Below are positions 7,741 to 17,905 of a stretch of 64,000 nucleotides of DNA, in pieces. The notes beneath the pieces were generated by a model. It saw only the letters and a list, made by a program, of their open reading frames with translations, made no database searches and was not told the DNA's origin. Positions within the stretch are counted from its first letter, which is position 1. Each line of letters opens with the position of its first letter. Source of the DNA: Symbiodinium microadriaticum (lineage: Eukaryota > Sar > Dinophyceae > Suessiales > Symbiodiniaceae). The position numbers and the translations under genes are program-made. The stretch spans positions 58,208 through 122,207 of the forward strand of contig LSRX01000082.1 of assembly GCA_001939145.1 (NCBI GenBank), in the 5' to 3' direction.

Positions 7741-10335
7741 TTACTCTGCTGCAGATGCGATCACACAAGCCCGACGTCTGCACAAGCGGGCACTTGGTGG
7801 GAGTTCCACCGATGCTGAAAACTCAGAAATACAACCACAAGCGGGGTAGCGACGAGCAGTACAGGATTCCAGATTGCAAACCAAGCAAATCTTGCGTGAG
7901 CCCGAGTGAACGACTGCTGCATGTGCTACCCCCGAAGGGCTGATCAAAAAGCGGGCTGAGGCACATGCAGGGCCCGGAGGCTGAGGTGCCTTGGGCACAG
8001 CCTTGTCGGACAGGGGGAGGGAATCCTCCCCACGCCATGCGGGATCGACCTCCGTCAGGCTTGCATCTTCACAATGTACTTCCGAGGCCGTAGGTTCCTC
8101 GCCGTCGGAGTCAGCAAAGCTGGGCACCTCAGACATGACGCGCACACAGCGAGGAAGAGCGGGACCATGGCCTTGCCCGAGTCCGGAGGCTTGCATTGCC
8201 TCCGCCAACTCCTTGTCAGCGGCTTGCATGTGGAGAAAAGTGCCTGAGTCATCACACAGCAAGAAGCAAGTGGGATTACGCTGATCCGCACGCCAAGTGG
8301 TTGGGGCCAGATTCACTGCCGGCTCGACCAAAGGCTGCTGCCCGCCCCTATGCTGGGGGCAAAGCGGGCGAAAGCCGCTGTGTAGGGATCGCCAAAGAAG
8401 GAGCTGAGCTCTAAGTGCCGGCCAGATATCGTCACGAGAATAAAGCTGTGCCGAACCTGGGATTTTATGGTGACCCTGCAAGAACCTGGCGGAAAGCGGG
8501 ATGTTGAGCTGGGCCATCCAACTGAGAAAAGTGGATTTCATGCTGTGTAAAGTATACACGCCCACCTGTGAAGCAGGCACTTCTGCCTCCAGGAGTAGCT
8601 GACGCAAGCGGCACAAAGTCTGAGCGTAGGACGCAGGGGCAAAACCTGAAGCACTGAAGTGGAAAAACAAGCAGTCTGGCACCAGGTCCTGGCCGAAGCG
8701 GGATCGTAGGCCCTGCCAGACGTTGTCCAAAAGCAAAATCCAGTGGGAAAGCCAATTGGAGCCCCACTCCTCCGAAGCGCTGTAAAGACCAAAACCAATA
8801 ATACCAAAGGGTGCTCCCTTAGCGGTAGTCTTGGTTCTGTAGCAGATACCTCGAAGCGAAAAGGAGCTGGGGCAAAGCGAGGTCCAGGCAACATGTTGAG
8901 CGTCAGAGAAGCGGAGACTGCTGCCAATGCATGTAAGTACGCTGCCACAGAACAAAGCCTTGTCCACTGGGGTGTCCGGGGACAGAACTTGCCTCTCCAA
9001 GAAAGCGTGGAACATCAGAGGCAGTGGGACGCTCTCACGCTTCTCTTTGGCGGAACTCGACGCCAAGCTGGAAAATGCTGGGCTGTATAGGTCCGGGAGA
9101 ACTGATAAGCGGAGGAGTTTACTGTACCACCTCAGGGCCTTGAGAACATTGTGCGAGTTCGACAAGGGTCCGTCCTCCAGAGAGCGGGAAAGCGAGAAGA
9201 AGGAATCCAAGAACAGTCCTTGGTCGACCTCCTCCAGCGACCCGCCGAGTTCCTCGAAAGTTGTAAAGAAAAGCTGCACAGAGCGTAAGTACCTGGCAGC
9301 CGTTGTATCACTGACCTTAGCGAGCAAGCGGTTACGTATGGCCGCCCCATGTTGACTCGATGACAGCTGGGATAGAACTTCACTAAAGCGGCCGTGGGTG
9401 TCGCACAGGTCCTGAAAGAGGGCTTCGTTCTGCGATCTTTTGGCCGCATGGAGCCCAGATGAAGTGGTGATCACTGGGCTCAAGGCGTGGGCCACCTTAG
9501 GCTGTGGCAGAGGCTCCCAGCTGCCCGTGACCAACGCAGTGGCTCTGGGAATCGGCCTGGGAGTCGGGGTGCTGATAGACTCCTGAATCACCGAGCAGGA
9601 GTTCTTCGGGTAAGCTGCATAAGCTGAAGCGGATCTGAAAACTGGCAGCGGCTTCGGCGGCCCCGGCGCATGAAAGAAGCTGTGCTGGGTTGGTCCAGTC
9701 TGAGAACCAGGCCGAGGTGAAGAAAAGCATGCCACAGTGCTAGGTACTGGGGGACGAGAGACCTTGCCAGTACAGCCTAAGCGAAATGGGGAGTTGTACC
9801 GCAAACATATTGGGCGAGGCGACCAAGGGGATGCCTTGCTCAAATGCATCAAGCTGGGTCTAGGTCGCGTAGCGCCCGAACTCATAAGCGGAAACGACAC
9901 CGGACTCCCTGAAATGCCATGGCCGGGTGTCTGCGGGGCCATGTCCTCGTCATCGATCACATGGATCACCTCCCACGACGACTTACCTGGGGAAGAGTCG
10001 AAGTCAGGGCGAAGGGGAGGAAAAGGGTTCGGTGAGTGCCGGCTCCACCGTCGGCGAAACTTGTTGCGTGCAGGGGTGTCCTCAGCGGAGCCCTCATCAG
10101 CAGCTTCGGTATCCGGGGCTGAGAGCACCGGAAGACCCTGTGCAAAGTTGTCAAAGCGGCCTTGAAGTGAGGCAATCAGTTCGGCTGATGGAGCAGCACA
10201 AGTCTCTAAATCGACTTCTGAAGCTTGTTCAAGGTTGTCCGCCCCAGAAAGCCCCGCGGAAGACGGGGCCGCCTCTGCCATGACAAGCGCAGGTGCGAAG
10301 GCTAAAACTCCTAGCAAGCAAGCGATAAAGGACAT
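7741..10335 (-). CDS. Tyrosine recombinase of element 1
   Basis: Expected to integrate circular element DNA. 864 codons from the ATG at 10335, 47 bp downstream of repeat A on the sense strand. The first ~300 residues are low-complexity and rich in proline and serine. The core-binding part follows (TAARYLRSVQLFF), then the catalytic domain: arginine in SSLRFSD, H-x-x-K in LHSMKSTFL (8,524-8,560) where most recombinases have H-x-x-R, HHK, and the nucleophile tyrosine in AQLYSRDD (codon 8440-8442). A small C-terminal cysteine-containing module (GVAHAAV, CLVCNLESC) resembles the one at 15,829-16,323. The first ~20 residues are oddly hydrophobic, like a signal peptide, so a later start is possible. 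No stop or shift is seen. Confidence 0.85.
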   Translation of the reverse strand: MSFIACLLGVLAFAPALVMAEAAPSSAGLSGADNLEQASEVDLETCAAPSAELIASLQGRFDNFAQGLPVLSAPDTEAADEGSAEDTPARNKFRRRWSRHSPNPFPPLRPDFDSSPGKSSWEVIHVIDDEDMAPQTPGHGISGSPVSFPLMSSGATRPRPSLMHLSKASPWSPRPICLRYNSPFRLGCTGKVSRPPVPSTVACFSSPRPGSQTGPTQHSFFHAPGPPKPLPVFRSASAYAAYPKNSCSVIQESISTPTPRPIPRATALVTGSWEPLPQPKVAHALSPVITTSSGLHAAKRSQNEALFQDLCDTHGRFSEVLSQLSSSQHGAAIRNRLLAKVSDTTAARYLRSVQLFFTTFEELGGSLEEVDQGLFLDSFFSLSRSLEDGPLSNSHNVLKALRWYSKLLRLSVLPDLYSPAFSSLASSSAKEKRESVPLPLMFHAFLERQVLSPDTPVDKALFCGSVLTCIGSSLRFSDAQHVAWTSLCPSSFSLRGICYRTKTTAKGAPFGIIGFGLYSASEEWGSNWLSHWILLLDNVWQGLRSRFGQDLVPDCLFFHFSASGFAPASYAQTLCRLRQLLLEAEVPASQVGVYTLHSMKSTFLSWMAQLNIPLSARFLQGHHKIPGSAQLYSRDDIWPALRAQLLLWRSLHSGFRPLCPQHRGGQQPLVEPAVNLAPTTWRADQRNPTCFLLCDDSGTFLHMQAADKELAEAMQASGLGQGHGPALPRCVRVMSEVPSFADSDGEEPTASEVHCEDASLTEVDPAWRGEDSLPLSDKAVPKAPQPPGPACASARFLISPSGVAHAAVVHSGSRKICLVCNLESCTARRYPACGCISEFSASVELPPSARLCRRRACVIASAAE

Positions 10336-10381
10336 GATGCTGCAGTGCGCTGAAAAGCCAAGCTTAGCAAAAAAACAACGC

Positions 10382-10496
10382 TAAACAAAAACTTCTTAAG
10401 CAGCGAGCGAAGCTGTTGTTGCCCGGTGTAGCTTGAGCGAAAGCGGGGCGACGGGCAAGCACTTTCCAAAACCACCCTGAGTAAACACAGGAACCG
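10382..10496 (-). repeat. Split direct repeat A, outer copy (5' end of element 1)
   Basis: Same 115 bp as 571-685. On the sense strand it is the first sequence of the element, just upstream of the recombinase start, so it may hold the promoter. Similarity stops after GAACCG at 10496. Confidence 0.9.
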
Positions 10497-10720
10497 AACC
10501 GCAATACGGACCAGCTCGCGAAATTGCAAGCATTGATTCCATGGTTGTTCGGGCCACAGATGGAACCGAAACTTTGCTAAAGCATGCACTTCCCGTTCCG
10601 AGAGGCAGTGCTGAACCGAAAGCCAAATTAACCCGACCTCCCGTGCCCCTTGCCATTCGCCAGCTTCAAGACTTCAACCCCGGACCCGTGGCTCCACCCT
10701 AATCTTTATCATGAACAAAA

Positions 10721-11395
10721 ATGACCGAGCTTTCGTCCACATGCGAAGCTATCATGCAAACGCCTTCCGAAGAGCGCTTGGTGGCCTTGCTTGATCAGTG
10801 GTCGCTACAATGGACATGGCGGGGTCGACAACGTGCCATCGGAGCAGGAGCATATGAGCGGTACTGCACCTTGGGGCTCTATGCTTTTGGAGGCAATGCT
10901 CCGAACGTGTCGAAGGCTTCCTCGATGAAAGAAGCATGCATCGCAGTCAACCGTTTCATGCGACATCGCTTTCCACATGGAACTTGGACTTCCATCGCCG
11001 TCTTGCTAAATCCTCGAATCGGACTACATCGCGACATGCAAAACATGGTCGGAAAACTGAACCATGCTATCACTCTTGGAACTTTCAATGGAGGTAGAGT
11101 CTGGATTGAAGACGAAGAAGGAACTTCCATCGAAACTACTACCAAAAACGGCAAAGTTCGTGAGCTCAAAGGAACATGGATCGACATTCATGACAAACCT
11201 ATGTCTTTCAACGCGCGACGGTTTCATAAAATTGAGCCACATGAAGGTCATATGTGGGCGCTAGCGGCATACACGCCGCAATCGTTTGAACGCTGCTCCG
11301 ATGAAGTTCGTTCAAAGCTGGAGGAACTTGAGTTTCCGTGTCCTGATGAAGTTCGTTCACATTCAAAACAAAATCAGTCTTCCATGCAAGCATAA
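10721..11395 (+). CDS. Free-standing 2OG-Fe(II) dioxygenase-like protein
   Basis: 224 codons, ATG to TAA, intact, without intron. It matches the dioxygenase-like domain of elements 1 and 2: TWTSIAVLLNP, iron ligands H103-R-D105, N114, LGTFNGGRVWIED, distal H169, ALAAYTP, and a C-terminal LEELEFPCP. At the position of the arginine that usually binds 2-oxoglutarate (H+9) it has methionine (EGHMWALAAYTP), so activity is doubtful or the cosubstrate is held differently. A DEVRS motif is repeated at the C-terminus. It starts 225 bp outside the end of element 1, on the opposite strand, and is richer in A/T at third positions. It could be a domesticated copy or a leftover of a lost element; no methyltransferase or RT is beside it. 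Confidence 0.72.
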   Translation: MTELSSTCEAIMQTPSEERLVALLDQWSLQWTWRGRQRAIGAGAYERYCTLGLYAFGGNAPNVSKASSMKEACIAVNRFMRHRFPHGTWTSIAVLLNPRIGLHRDMQNMVGKLNHAITLGTFNGGRVWIEDEEGTSIETTTKNGKVRELKGTWIDIHDKPMSFNARRFHKIEPHEGHMWALAAYTPQSFERCSDEVRSKLEELEFPCPDEVRSHSKQNQSSMQA

Positions 11396-13849
11396 ATACT
11401 TTGTTCACAGCTCAAGCGCCATGCAAGTTTGTTTACAGCCATACTCGAATTCCATGCCACCATGAACATGAATCAGACTCGATCATTCATGCCATGTTAA
11501 ATGGTTTACCGACGTTCTTCATGGCAAAAACTTCCGCGAAATGAAACTTAAGCTTCGCGCCAAGATTTACCATGGCAAACTTGGAACTTCCAGCGTCAAG
11601 TTCTGCGGCATTTCGGCGGAATCTAGAACCGCAAGGCCGCGCTCTGGTATGGCGGTTTAGCGCCATTCCGGCGGATCTTTCGAACCCGAGCTGCAAACTC
11701 CGACCCCGCAAGGCCGCATTCTGGCCCAGAAGTTTTTGCATGGACTTTGCGCGCACTTTCGGGCGTTCTAAAAGCCAGCTTTGGAGCTGCAGGGCCGCGT
11801 TTTGGAGCGAGTTCCGGCCGGAACCGGGAAGAAACGAAACAGCCAGAGACTACATAACATAACGTAGTTTTGAAACATGGATATAAAGAGAGAGAAAAGC
11901 AATTTAGAGGAAAGCAAAGAAAATGCGTTGTCAAAACACCCAACTCCAACAAGACATGTGCTGCAAATTGGAGGCAATCTCTCCATTTTTTTTAACGTCA
12001 AACTTCCGACCAAGAAGCCAACATTGAATCGCACGTCTTCTCGATGGACCTATCACATAAAAATCTGAAGTTCTGGTTCGCGCCATTTCTAGATGGCTGG
12101 ATTAACTCCAACTCCAACTCCAATGCTCCAAGAGGCAGCTTCTCTCTTAGTGCTGTTCTGTTTTTTAGGATTCGTGGGCGTGCTTCGTTGGAGGTCGCTC
12201 AATGCCTTGTGAACTGCTTCGCTGCGACTGCCAAGAAACACTTGTGGCCGGAGGGCACCAAGTCAGTCCTTTTCAGCTCCACATCGCAGGTTTAATCCAG
12301 GTCTTCTTGAACTCCAAAACCACCATACATTTCAAACTTGCAGTTACAGGCCGCGTAGTGCAGCTTTTCGCTGTCTCGGATTTTTTAGGGTTTCGGGTTC
12401 AGGATTCCACGTTTCTGAGCCGTCCGTGCTCCACGTCGCAGAGCAACTGGCTCCGAAGAGTCAGTCTACGTCTGCAATGCACTTCTAAATCTTCTTACAG
12501 TTTCCAGACATACTCACCAGAATCCATGGTCGAACCCATGAAAATCTCTACTTCTCGCACCAACCAACCTTGCTGTGGAGGCTCTTTATGCAAGACCACA
12601 TTTTCCAGTCGGGGCGTACTTGGTGCAGCACGGCATGGCAAGTGTGACGCTGCAGGATGTTCGAAATCACGGGTACTAAAATTCGGTTTGCAAATTTGAA
12701 AATTGTGTAGACTGCTTGCTCAAAAAATGCTAGAGCTGAATCTTTTTGGTCGGCCTTTTGGTTTTTTGGTTTCTTCTTGTCAAGACTACAACACACACGA
12801 AAAAGACCGAACGACAGTCCGGAGTTCAACAAAACCCTTGTCAAAGCACTGCTGTTCACAATGTTCGGACAGAGCATTCGTTTTACTCACGCGACATTCT
12901 GAACACTTCCTTAAGGCCAAAAGTCTCTTAAGTACTACCGAACAAGAAACGTCCCTGGCGTGTTTCCGAAAGAAAAGCTCGGCGCCCACCTTTTTCCGTA
13001 TAAAGGATAACCATCTGCATCCCTTCTGGGCGGATTACAAAGACTTGAAGCCTGGATAGTGCCCTTGCGCACATGTTGCAGACGTTCGCGAAGCAGCAAG
13101 ATGAAGGCTCAGCCAGGTGTGATAGAACGCTTCTCTTCCAGTGAAAAAGTCAAGTCTCAACCCTAAACCAGGTAAAACGGAGTGGAGATTGGAAGTTCCG
13201 AATTACAGGCGCTGTCGCAAACGTCCTTCGCACTCGCAGCAACTCACGTCGCTGCCGTGGCATTTGGGTTAGACACTTTTGGTGGAAGATGCTTCGAAAC
13301 GGCTTTATCGAGGCGGATTTTATCATCTGACTGCGGCGGATGCAGTGTAGAAGCCTCTTCTCATGCGTGAGGTTTGCTTGCAGTGTGGACTCTTTAATTT
13401 GTAAGGTTTGAGCGAGTTTGTCATGGTGGAATTACTTTTTAAACCATTCCGAAGCATGTTGCCGCAGGATGTGTGTCTGAACGGTGTTCTTATCTACCAT
13501 CCACTGATTGCACACAGCGCAATAGTGATGGACCGTGTCCTTTGTGCGTTGCGTATGATGTGATCACGCAGCGCAGTCACAGCTGACCTGGAGTCCGCAG
13601 TGCACACTCCGGCATTTCTCAAACCGAGTGTTCAGATGTCGGTGCTGTTGCTGTGTGGTGTGTCCCACATGCTGGCCTGGCAACTGCATTATTTTTCGTA
13701 GCTTGTGCTGCGTTCGATCCCGAAGAATAGTGCAGTCTGCAATGCTTCATTGCCAATCTTGGTGATGTGCGCAGGCTGATGTGTGATGGCGCGGACCTGT
13801 CTGTGAAACCAGAGTCCGGGCCTCCACGTTTCTGCCTCTGCTTCAGGTC
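11396..13849. other. AT-richer stretch without a recognised gene
   Basis: Frames of up to 165 codons occur but none shows a family motif. Around 11,580-11,820 a short phrase (GCAAGGCCGC plus a T-rich tail) recurs three times with changes. TTTTT runs and TTCGGTTT-like words are common. It may be old, decayed element DNA. Confidence 0.5.
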
Positions 13850-14143
13850 ATGAAGAAGCCGGCTGCGAAGAAGTACTCGAACTTCTCCCGTGAGCTGGGC
13901 ACAGGCTTCGCGTCGCTAGATAGTGACTCGGAGTCCATCCGTCGGAGGGCCCTGCAGGGAGAAGAGAGCTAAGGCCACAAAAACTAGAGCGGCTCCTAAG
14001 CCTAAGAAAGTTGCGAAGAGTAAGGCCAAGCCGAAAAAGAAGCCCAGGGCCAAGTCCTCCACAGATGTTGACTCAACGGAGGAAACAGAAGTGTCGTATC
14101 ACACTCCCACGCGCCAGCCGTCGAAGTACAGCGAGGAGCCGTA
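13850..14143 (+). pseudogene. Lysine-rich protein fragment, frameshifted
   Basis: From ATG 13,850 the frame reads MKKPAAKKYSNFSRELGTG and an acidic patch (SDSES), then stops near 13,972. A second frame continues with a very basic run (APKPKKVAKSKAKPKKKPR) and an acidic tail, ending at the stop at 14,142-14,144. One indel would join them. The composition suits a nuclear or nucleic-acid-binding N-terminus. It lies at the left edge of the second retroelement cluster and may be part of an element, but no family is recognised. Confidence 0.4.
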
Positions 14144-15060
14144 GGCATATATGGGCCGAGGGGTGAGGGAAAGTGCCGCGTCGTGTTGTGTCCCAATGCC
14201 ACGCTGTTTCCAGGATCTCGCAAGGTTGAAACAGTGTACCCCGCGCGCGCGGTTCAAGCTCCACGCATTCAGTTGCCAGGACATTTCAGGGCAGCTCTAG
14301 CAAACATTCAGTCAGGTTAGCACTGTGAAGCATTCACAGCCATGGCAGCATTTTAGTCGGCATCCTGGGCTCCCCTGAGCCCCACGCCCGGAGCTATGGT
14401 GGGCGCTCGAGCACTGGCCGCCAACTGCTGCCTCAGAAATTGGCCAAGCACCGCCGGGAGCTCGATCAGTTGAGGCAGATCCGCTCGGAGGGCATCGAAA
14501 CCCGTCGCCACATCGACACCGGCAATGACAGGGTGCTCCAAGGCGTCCAGGCCGCTGGGGGGTGGTACACTGGCGAACCAGCAGCAGACAGGTTGGAGAT
14601 GGGACTGAAAGCGGCTCCCAACCCCGCTCCAGCTCTCGGACTGAGGAAGGTCTTGCTCCTATCCGGATACGGCATGTCAGAGCCACGGCTCGTGACCCTG
14701 AGATATGTTCTTCAACGACGGCCTTCCTCGCCCTTCCATGTCTTCTGGTAAGCAAGACTTCTCACTCACGCATTCTGTTAGTGCAGCCTGCGGAGTCTAA
14801 TAGAGTTTTATGAGGCAGTCGGCAGTCTTGCAAATGCGTGTGTAGCTTGTAAGACGTCCCGAGTAGATCCTAGTTGTGTGCGGAGCAGGGTTTCGGTGAG
14901 TAGCTGTGCGCTTGTGGTGTGAATGCATGTCGTGTGCCAGCATGTGTCAGGCCCAAGAATGCGTGTGGGTTTGACACATTGAACGTTAGCTCACTGTGAG
15001 CCGTTGGGCACGACTTGACTTTGCTGAATTTTTGAGCGGGGCCGACTTCACCCACAAGTC
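14144..15060. other. No supported gene
   Basis: Open frames occur on both strands around 14,312-14,755 but overlap each other and show no motif. The right part is rich in GTGTGT-like words. Confidence 0.5.
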
Positions 15061-15249
15061 GTGTCAGAGTACAGCCATGTCGTGTCATATCTGCTGCCTG
15101 GCATGCCACCGTTGGATAGCAAGCAATGCGTTTGTCAAACCATAAGGGTTGCGCCCAAGGGCAGTAAGTTGTTGCGTTCCGAGAATAGGGGAGCCGGAGG
15201 TGTCTTTTGTGTGTTCGGGGTTTTCCGCAAACCTCTTGAATTTGTCAAG

Positions 15250-15740
15250 GTGGCCAAGTCGTTGTGGCACCCATTCGACACAATGGTGCAGCTGCCAGAC
15301 CTCCTCTTGAAAGCAATCTTTGAGCAGCTGACACTTTCTCCTCTGGAGTTATCAAAGTTAAGGCTGGAGCGACTTAGCAAGTGGCGGCAGTGGTCCGTGG
15401 AGCTGCAGCAAGAAGAACAACAGGCCAGGGCAAAGATGCACCCGAATGTCCGGAAAGTCCTCGGGCAAAAGCGGACCGTCCTGCTCGAGCGCATTGCCGA
15501 ATCCCTCAACTGGCCTGGTGGCCTGACAAAAGTTTGTGCAACGAGATGCGTTCTGGATTCCGGCTGGTCGGCAATGCCACGCCTTCCAACGTATTTAGGC
15601 CAGGAGTACTTGTTGCCAACCTCAGCGAGCAAGACCTGATGGAAGGAGCACGTTACCTCAGACCAGCCATCTTATCGAGGGTTGCTGCAGAACCTGAGGG
15701 TCCCCACAGTCGCGAGCTATCTAGGGACATGTTGCAGTGA
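15250..15740 (+). pseudogene. N-terminal domain fragment of a DIRS-like RT ORF (element 3)
   Basis: The frame open from 15,061 carries, from about 15,250, SLWHPFDTMVQLPDLLL, then a helical QQEEQQARAKMHPNVRKVL, and breaks near 15,540 into another frame reading SGFRLVGNATPSNVF and LRPAILSRV. The same succession occurs in element 2 upstream of its fingers domain (HPCHLESLLPAELVHAI, SFSPHRQKILHSKRLLL, STGFDLTGPLPRSHVF). It is therefore the region before the RT of a related but different element. No fingers or palm follow. Confidence 0.65.
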
Positions 15741-15828
15741 CAGAAGAACACGCATGTTTCAGCTTGAATTTTGACATGAATTTCATGTCTCGTGAGTTTG
15801 CAGTTTTGAGAAACTTTGAAAGATTTTT

Positions 15829-16323
15829 ATGCGGAAAATAAAGGTAGAGAGCTCCGACGAGGAAGCCGAGGCTGTCGAGGATTCGGGTGAGGTCGAAGAT
15901 GTCCACTCTTCGAGTGGAGCCACTGGGTCTTTTCTTCGTGTCGATGCCGACCGGGGAACAGCGGACCCGCCTGAGGCAAGCCAGAACAGCGACAGCAGCA
16001 GCGAGGACTCCTCCTCAGAGGCTGGCCACGAAGATGCTTGGGTGGTCGGTGAAGATTTTCGGAATCCCGAGAGTAAGCCTGCTGCATGGAAGCCGGACAC
16101 AGTCATGTACAGACATGTTAGGACCGGAGTTGTGCACATCATGGCTGCCGGTAGCTCTGAGGAAATTTTTACTTGCGGGCGACCGCTGACGAAGGATCAT
16201 GTTGAGGTTGCTGATGTTCCTTTCTTAGAGTTGCGGAAGTGCAAACAATGTGAGGCCGGGAAGCCGGTTCGTGACATAGGGGGCCTCACGGCGGCTATCA
16301 ATCAGCTGCGCCGAGGGTCGTAG
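15829..16323 (+). pseudogene. C-terminal tail of a recombinase-type element ORF
   Basis: 165 codons: an acidic serine-rich stretch (SSDEEAEAVED, SDSSSEDSSSE), then a compact module YRHVRTGVVHIM, FTCGRPLT, RKCKQCEAGKP. A similar H...C...CxxC end follows the catalytic tyrosine in the element 1 recombinase. No recombinase catalytic motif lies upstream, so the gene is cut off at its 5' side. Confidence 0.5.
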
Positions 16324-16636
16324 GCCGACATGAGTTTTGTCAGAAAGGCAAAAGAATCTGAGTGAGATCCTTCAAGTGGAGGGTTGTGCAGATGAAGTGC
16401 ATCTGATTGATTGCAGCCGCAAGTGGTGTGCTGATGAAGCGAAGTTCGCCGAGCGAGTGTTGCTCAAGCCAAGTTGCGATCAAGTGGATCGGGGCATGAC
16501 ACATGTTTTTTCCATGTTGCTTTGCGCATGTTAGGACCGCAGACTGACAGCACATTTTTCATGAGATCACATTGGGCAGCTGCGAGCGTTCTTAATCAGG
16601 TGTAGGGCGTCAAGCCACGGCAGTGTGCCGGGCGAG
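16324..16636. other. Short gap before element 2 Gag
   Basis: About 310 bp with one small frame (16,337-16,534) lacking recognisable motifs. Confidence 0.4.
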
Positions 16637-17854
16637 ATGGGGTCTCTCACTGAGTCCACAGCTGCATTCTCAAGCCGTGCGAAGGAGATAGGTCTGTCGT
16701 CAGCCGAGATTGCAGCCATCACTGGGACGGGGGTAAACACTCTGTCGAAGCTTGCATTTGCAACCGTCCCGCCAGGGCAGTCTCCTTCCGATGCACAGGT
16801 ACAGGGGCTCTTTGGGGAGGGGGCAGTTACTGCAGGGACGATGGCCGCGGCAAAGCGGCTGATCTTTGAAGCGCATACATTAGTAGTGCAGGAGCTGAAG
16901 ACTCGAGTGCAACGGGGGGACACAGGTGCTCCTTCCACTCTCGCATCCGCTGAGCGAGAGGAGCGCATTGCAGAACAGCGAGGCCGGATCACTGGCCTCC
17001 TGCACCGTGGTGTTGAGGAGCCCAGCCATGCTTCCTATGATTTGGTGTATGCCATGTTGTCTTCGGATTCCTTGACTTACTTGGGGCCTGATCGTTTTCC
17101 CACCAGACAGTCCGAGCTTCAGGGTAAGAAGCCGGGGAAAGAGTTGACCATTGACGGCAACAGCGTGACAGTGAGGGATAAGGTGCCGCATCAGACTTGC
17201 GCGACTGGCACCGAGCTTGAACTTACTCAGGCTTTGCGAAGACGCGCCCTGGCCTTCGATCTAGTCAAGTGTGCGAGCTATGATGTCATGAACAGGTATC
17301 ACTCTAACCTTATCCACCGCCTGCAGGAGTTGCCGCCTCCCACGTACTCAAAGATTTCGGTTGCTCAGGTTTTGCGTGCAGACAGGGCTGCCTTTACCCG
17401 CATCGCAGAGAGCCTTGCTTCCATCAAGCGGAAGCCGGACGGGGCCTTGCCTCTGGACAAGGCCCTGGATGAGATCATTCAGGACCCGAGTGTATCCTTC
17501 CACCTTTTGCCACTCAAGGCTTCGGAGCAAGATGATCGCAAGCGTAAAGTTTATGATGATCCCAAGAAGCCCGATGATGCGAATAAATGGAAGAAGCCCT
17601 TCAAGGACAACAAGGGCAAGGGGAAATGGAAGGATAAGGATAAGGTGGGGACCAAGGGAGCGAAATTCATTAAGATGCCTAAGCAGTTGGTGGGCAAAGC
17701 CAGCGAAACAGGCGATGGAAAACGCCTGTGTTGGGCATACAACATTGATGGGTGCCCCAATGCTGAGGATGGCGAGGAGTGCCCACGTGGATGGCATTTG
17801 TGCTGTGAGCCGGGATGCTTCAAACCGCATCCGCTGCCTAAGCATCGCAAGTGA
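16637..17854 (+). CDS. Gag-like protein with CCCH-type finger (element 2)
   Basis: 405 codons from ATG 16,637 (MGSLTESTAAFSSRAKEIG), open to 17,854. The N-terminal ~270 residues are mostly helical; a very lysine-rich stretch follows (residues ~300-345, KWKKPFKDNKGKGKWK); then a cysteine/histidine finger C-x7-C-x8-C-x4-H (CWAYNIDGC, later CPRGWHLCC) and a second Cys/His group (CFKPHPLPKH). The plan, basic linker then CCCH at the C-terminus, is that of the element 1 Gag-like ORF. Expected to bind element RNA. It ends 52 bp before the methyltransferase ATG. Confidence 0.7.
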   Translation: MGSLTESTAAFSSRAKEIGLSSAEIAAITGTGVNTLSKLAFATVPPGQSPSDAQVQGLFGEGAVTAGTMAAAKRLIFEAHTLVVQELKTRVQRGDTGAPSTLASAEREERIAEQRGRITGLLHRGVEEPSHASYDLVYAMLSSDSLTYLGPDRFPTRQSELQGKKPGKELTIDGNSVTVRDKVPHQTCATGTELELTQALRRRALAFDLVKCASYDVMNRYHSNLIHRLQELPPPTYSKISVAQVLRADRAAFTRIAESLASIKRKPDGALPLDKALDEIIQDPSVSFHLLPLKASEQDDRKRKVYDDPKKPDDANKWKKPFKDNKGKGKWKDKDKVGTKGAKFIKMPKQLVGKASETGDGKRLCWAYNIDGCPNAEDGEECPRGWHLCCEPGCFKPHPLPKHRK

Positions 17855-17905
17855 CAGGATCTCGCCCCGGCCGTCGATCAGCCTCAGACATATCTTGCAA
17901 AAGTG

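Larger units (their letters stand above)
1..10496 (-). mobile_element. PAT/kangaroo-like (DIRS order) tyrosine-recombinase retroelement, element 1
   Basis: The sense strand is minus. Reading 5' to 3' on it: repeat A (10496-10382), recombinase ORF, proline-rich zinc ORF, CCCH Gag-like ORF, dioxygenase-methyltransferase ORF, RT-RNase H ORF, repeat B (921-684), repeat A (685-571), a 332-bp spacer, repeat B (238-1). This A...BA...B layout is the split-direct-repeat topology of PAT-like DIRS elements, which integrate through a tyrosine recombinase instead of an integrase. Each repeat pair appears identical in my reading, so insertion is recent. The inner junction GAACCGTTCAG is exactly what joining the two outer ends through a shared CG would give. 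Lesions seen: an 8-bp duplication in the methyltransferase and one frameshift in the proline-rich ORF. The RT and recombinase frames are open. Confidence 0.88.

Noticed and set aside
7741-7943. Plus-strand ORFs inside element 1
   Set aside because: They overlap longer minus-strand ORFs carrying clear domains and show no motif of their own.
14312-14755. 147-codon minus-strand ORF as a gene
   Set aside because: No motif, and the opposite strand is equally open over the same span.
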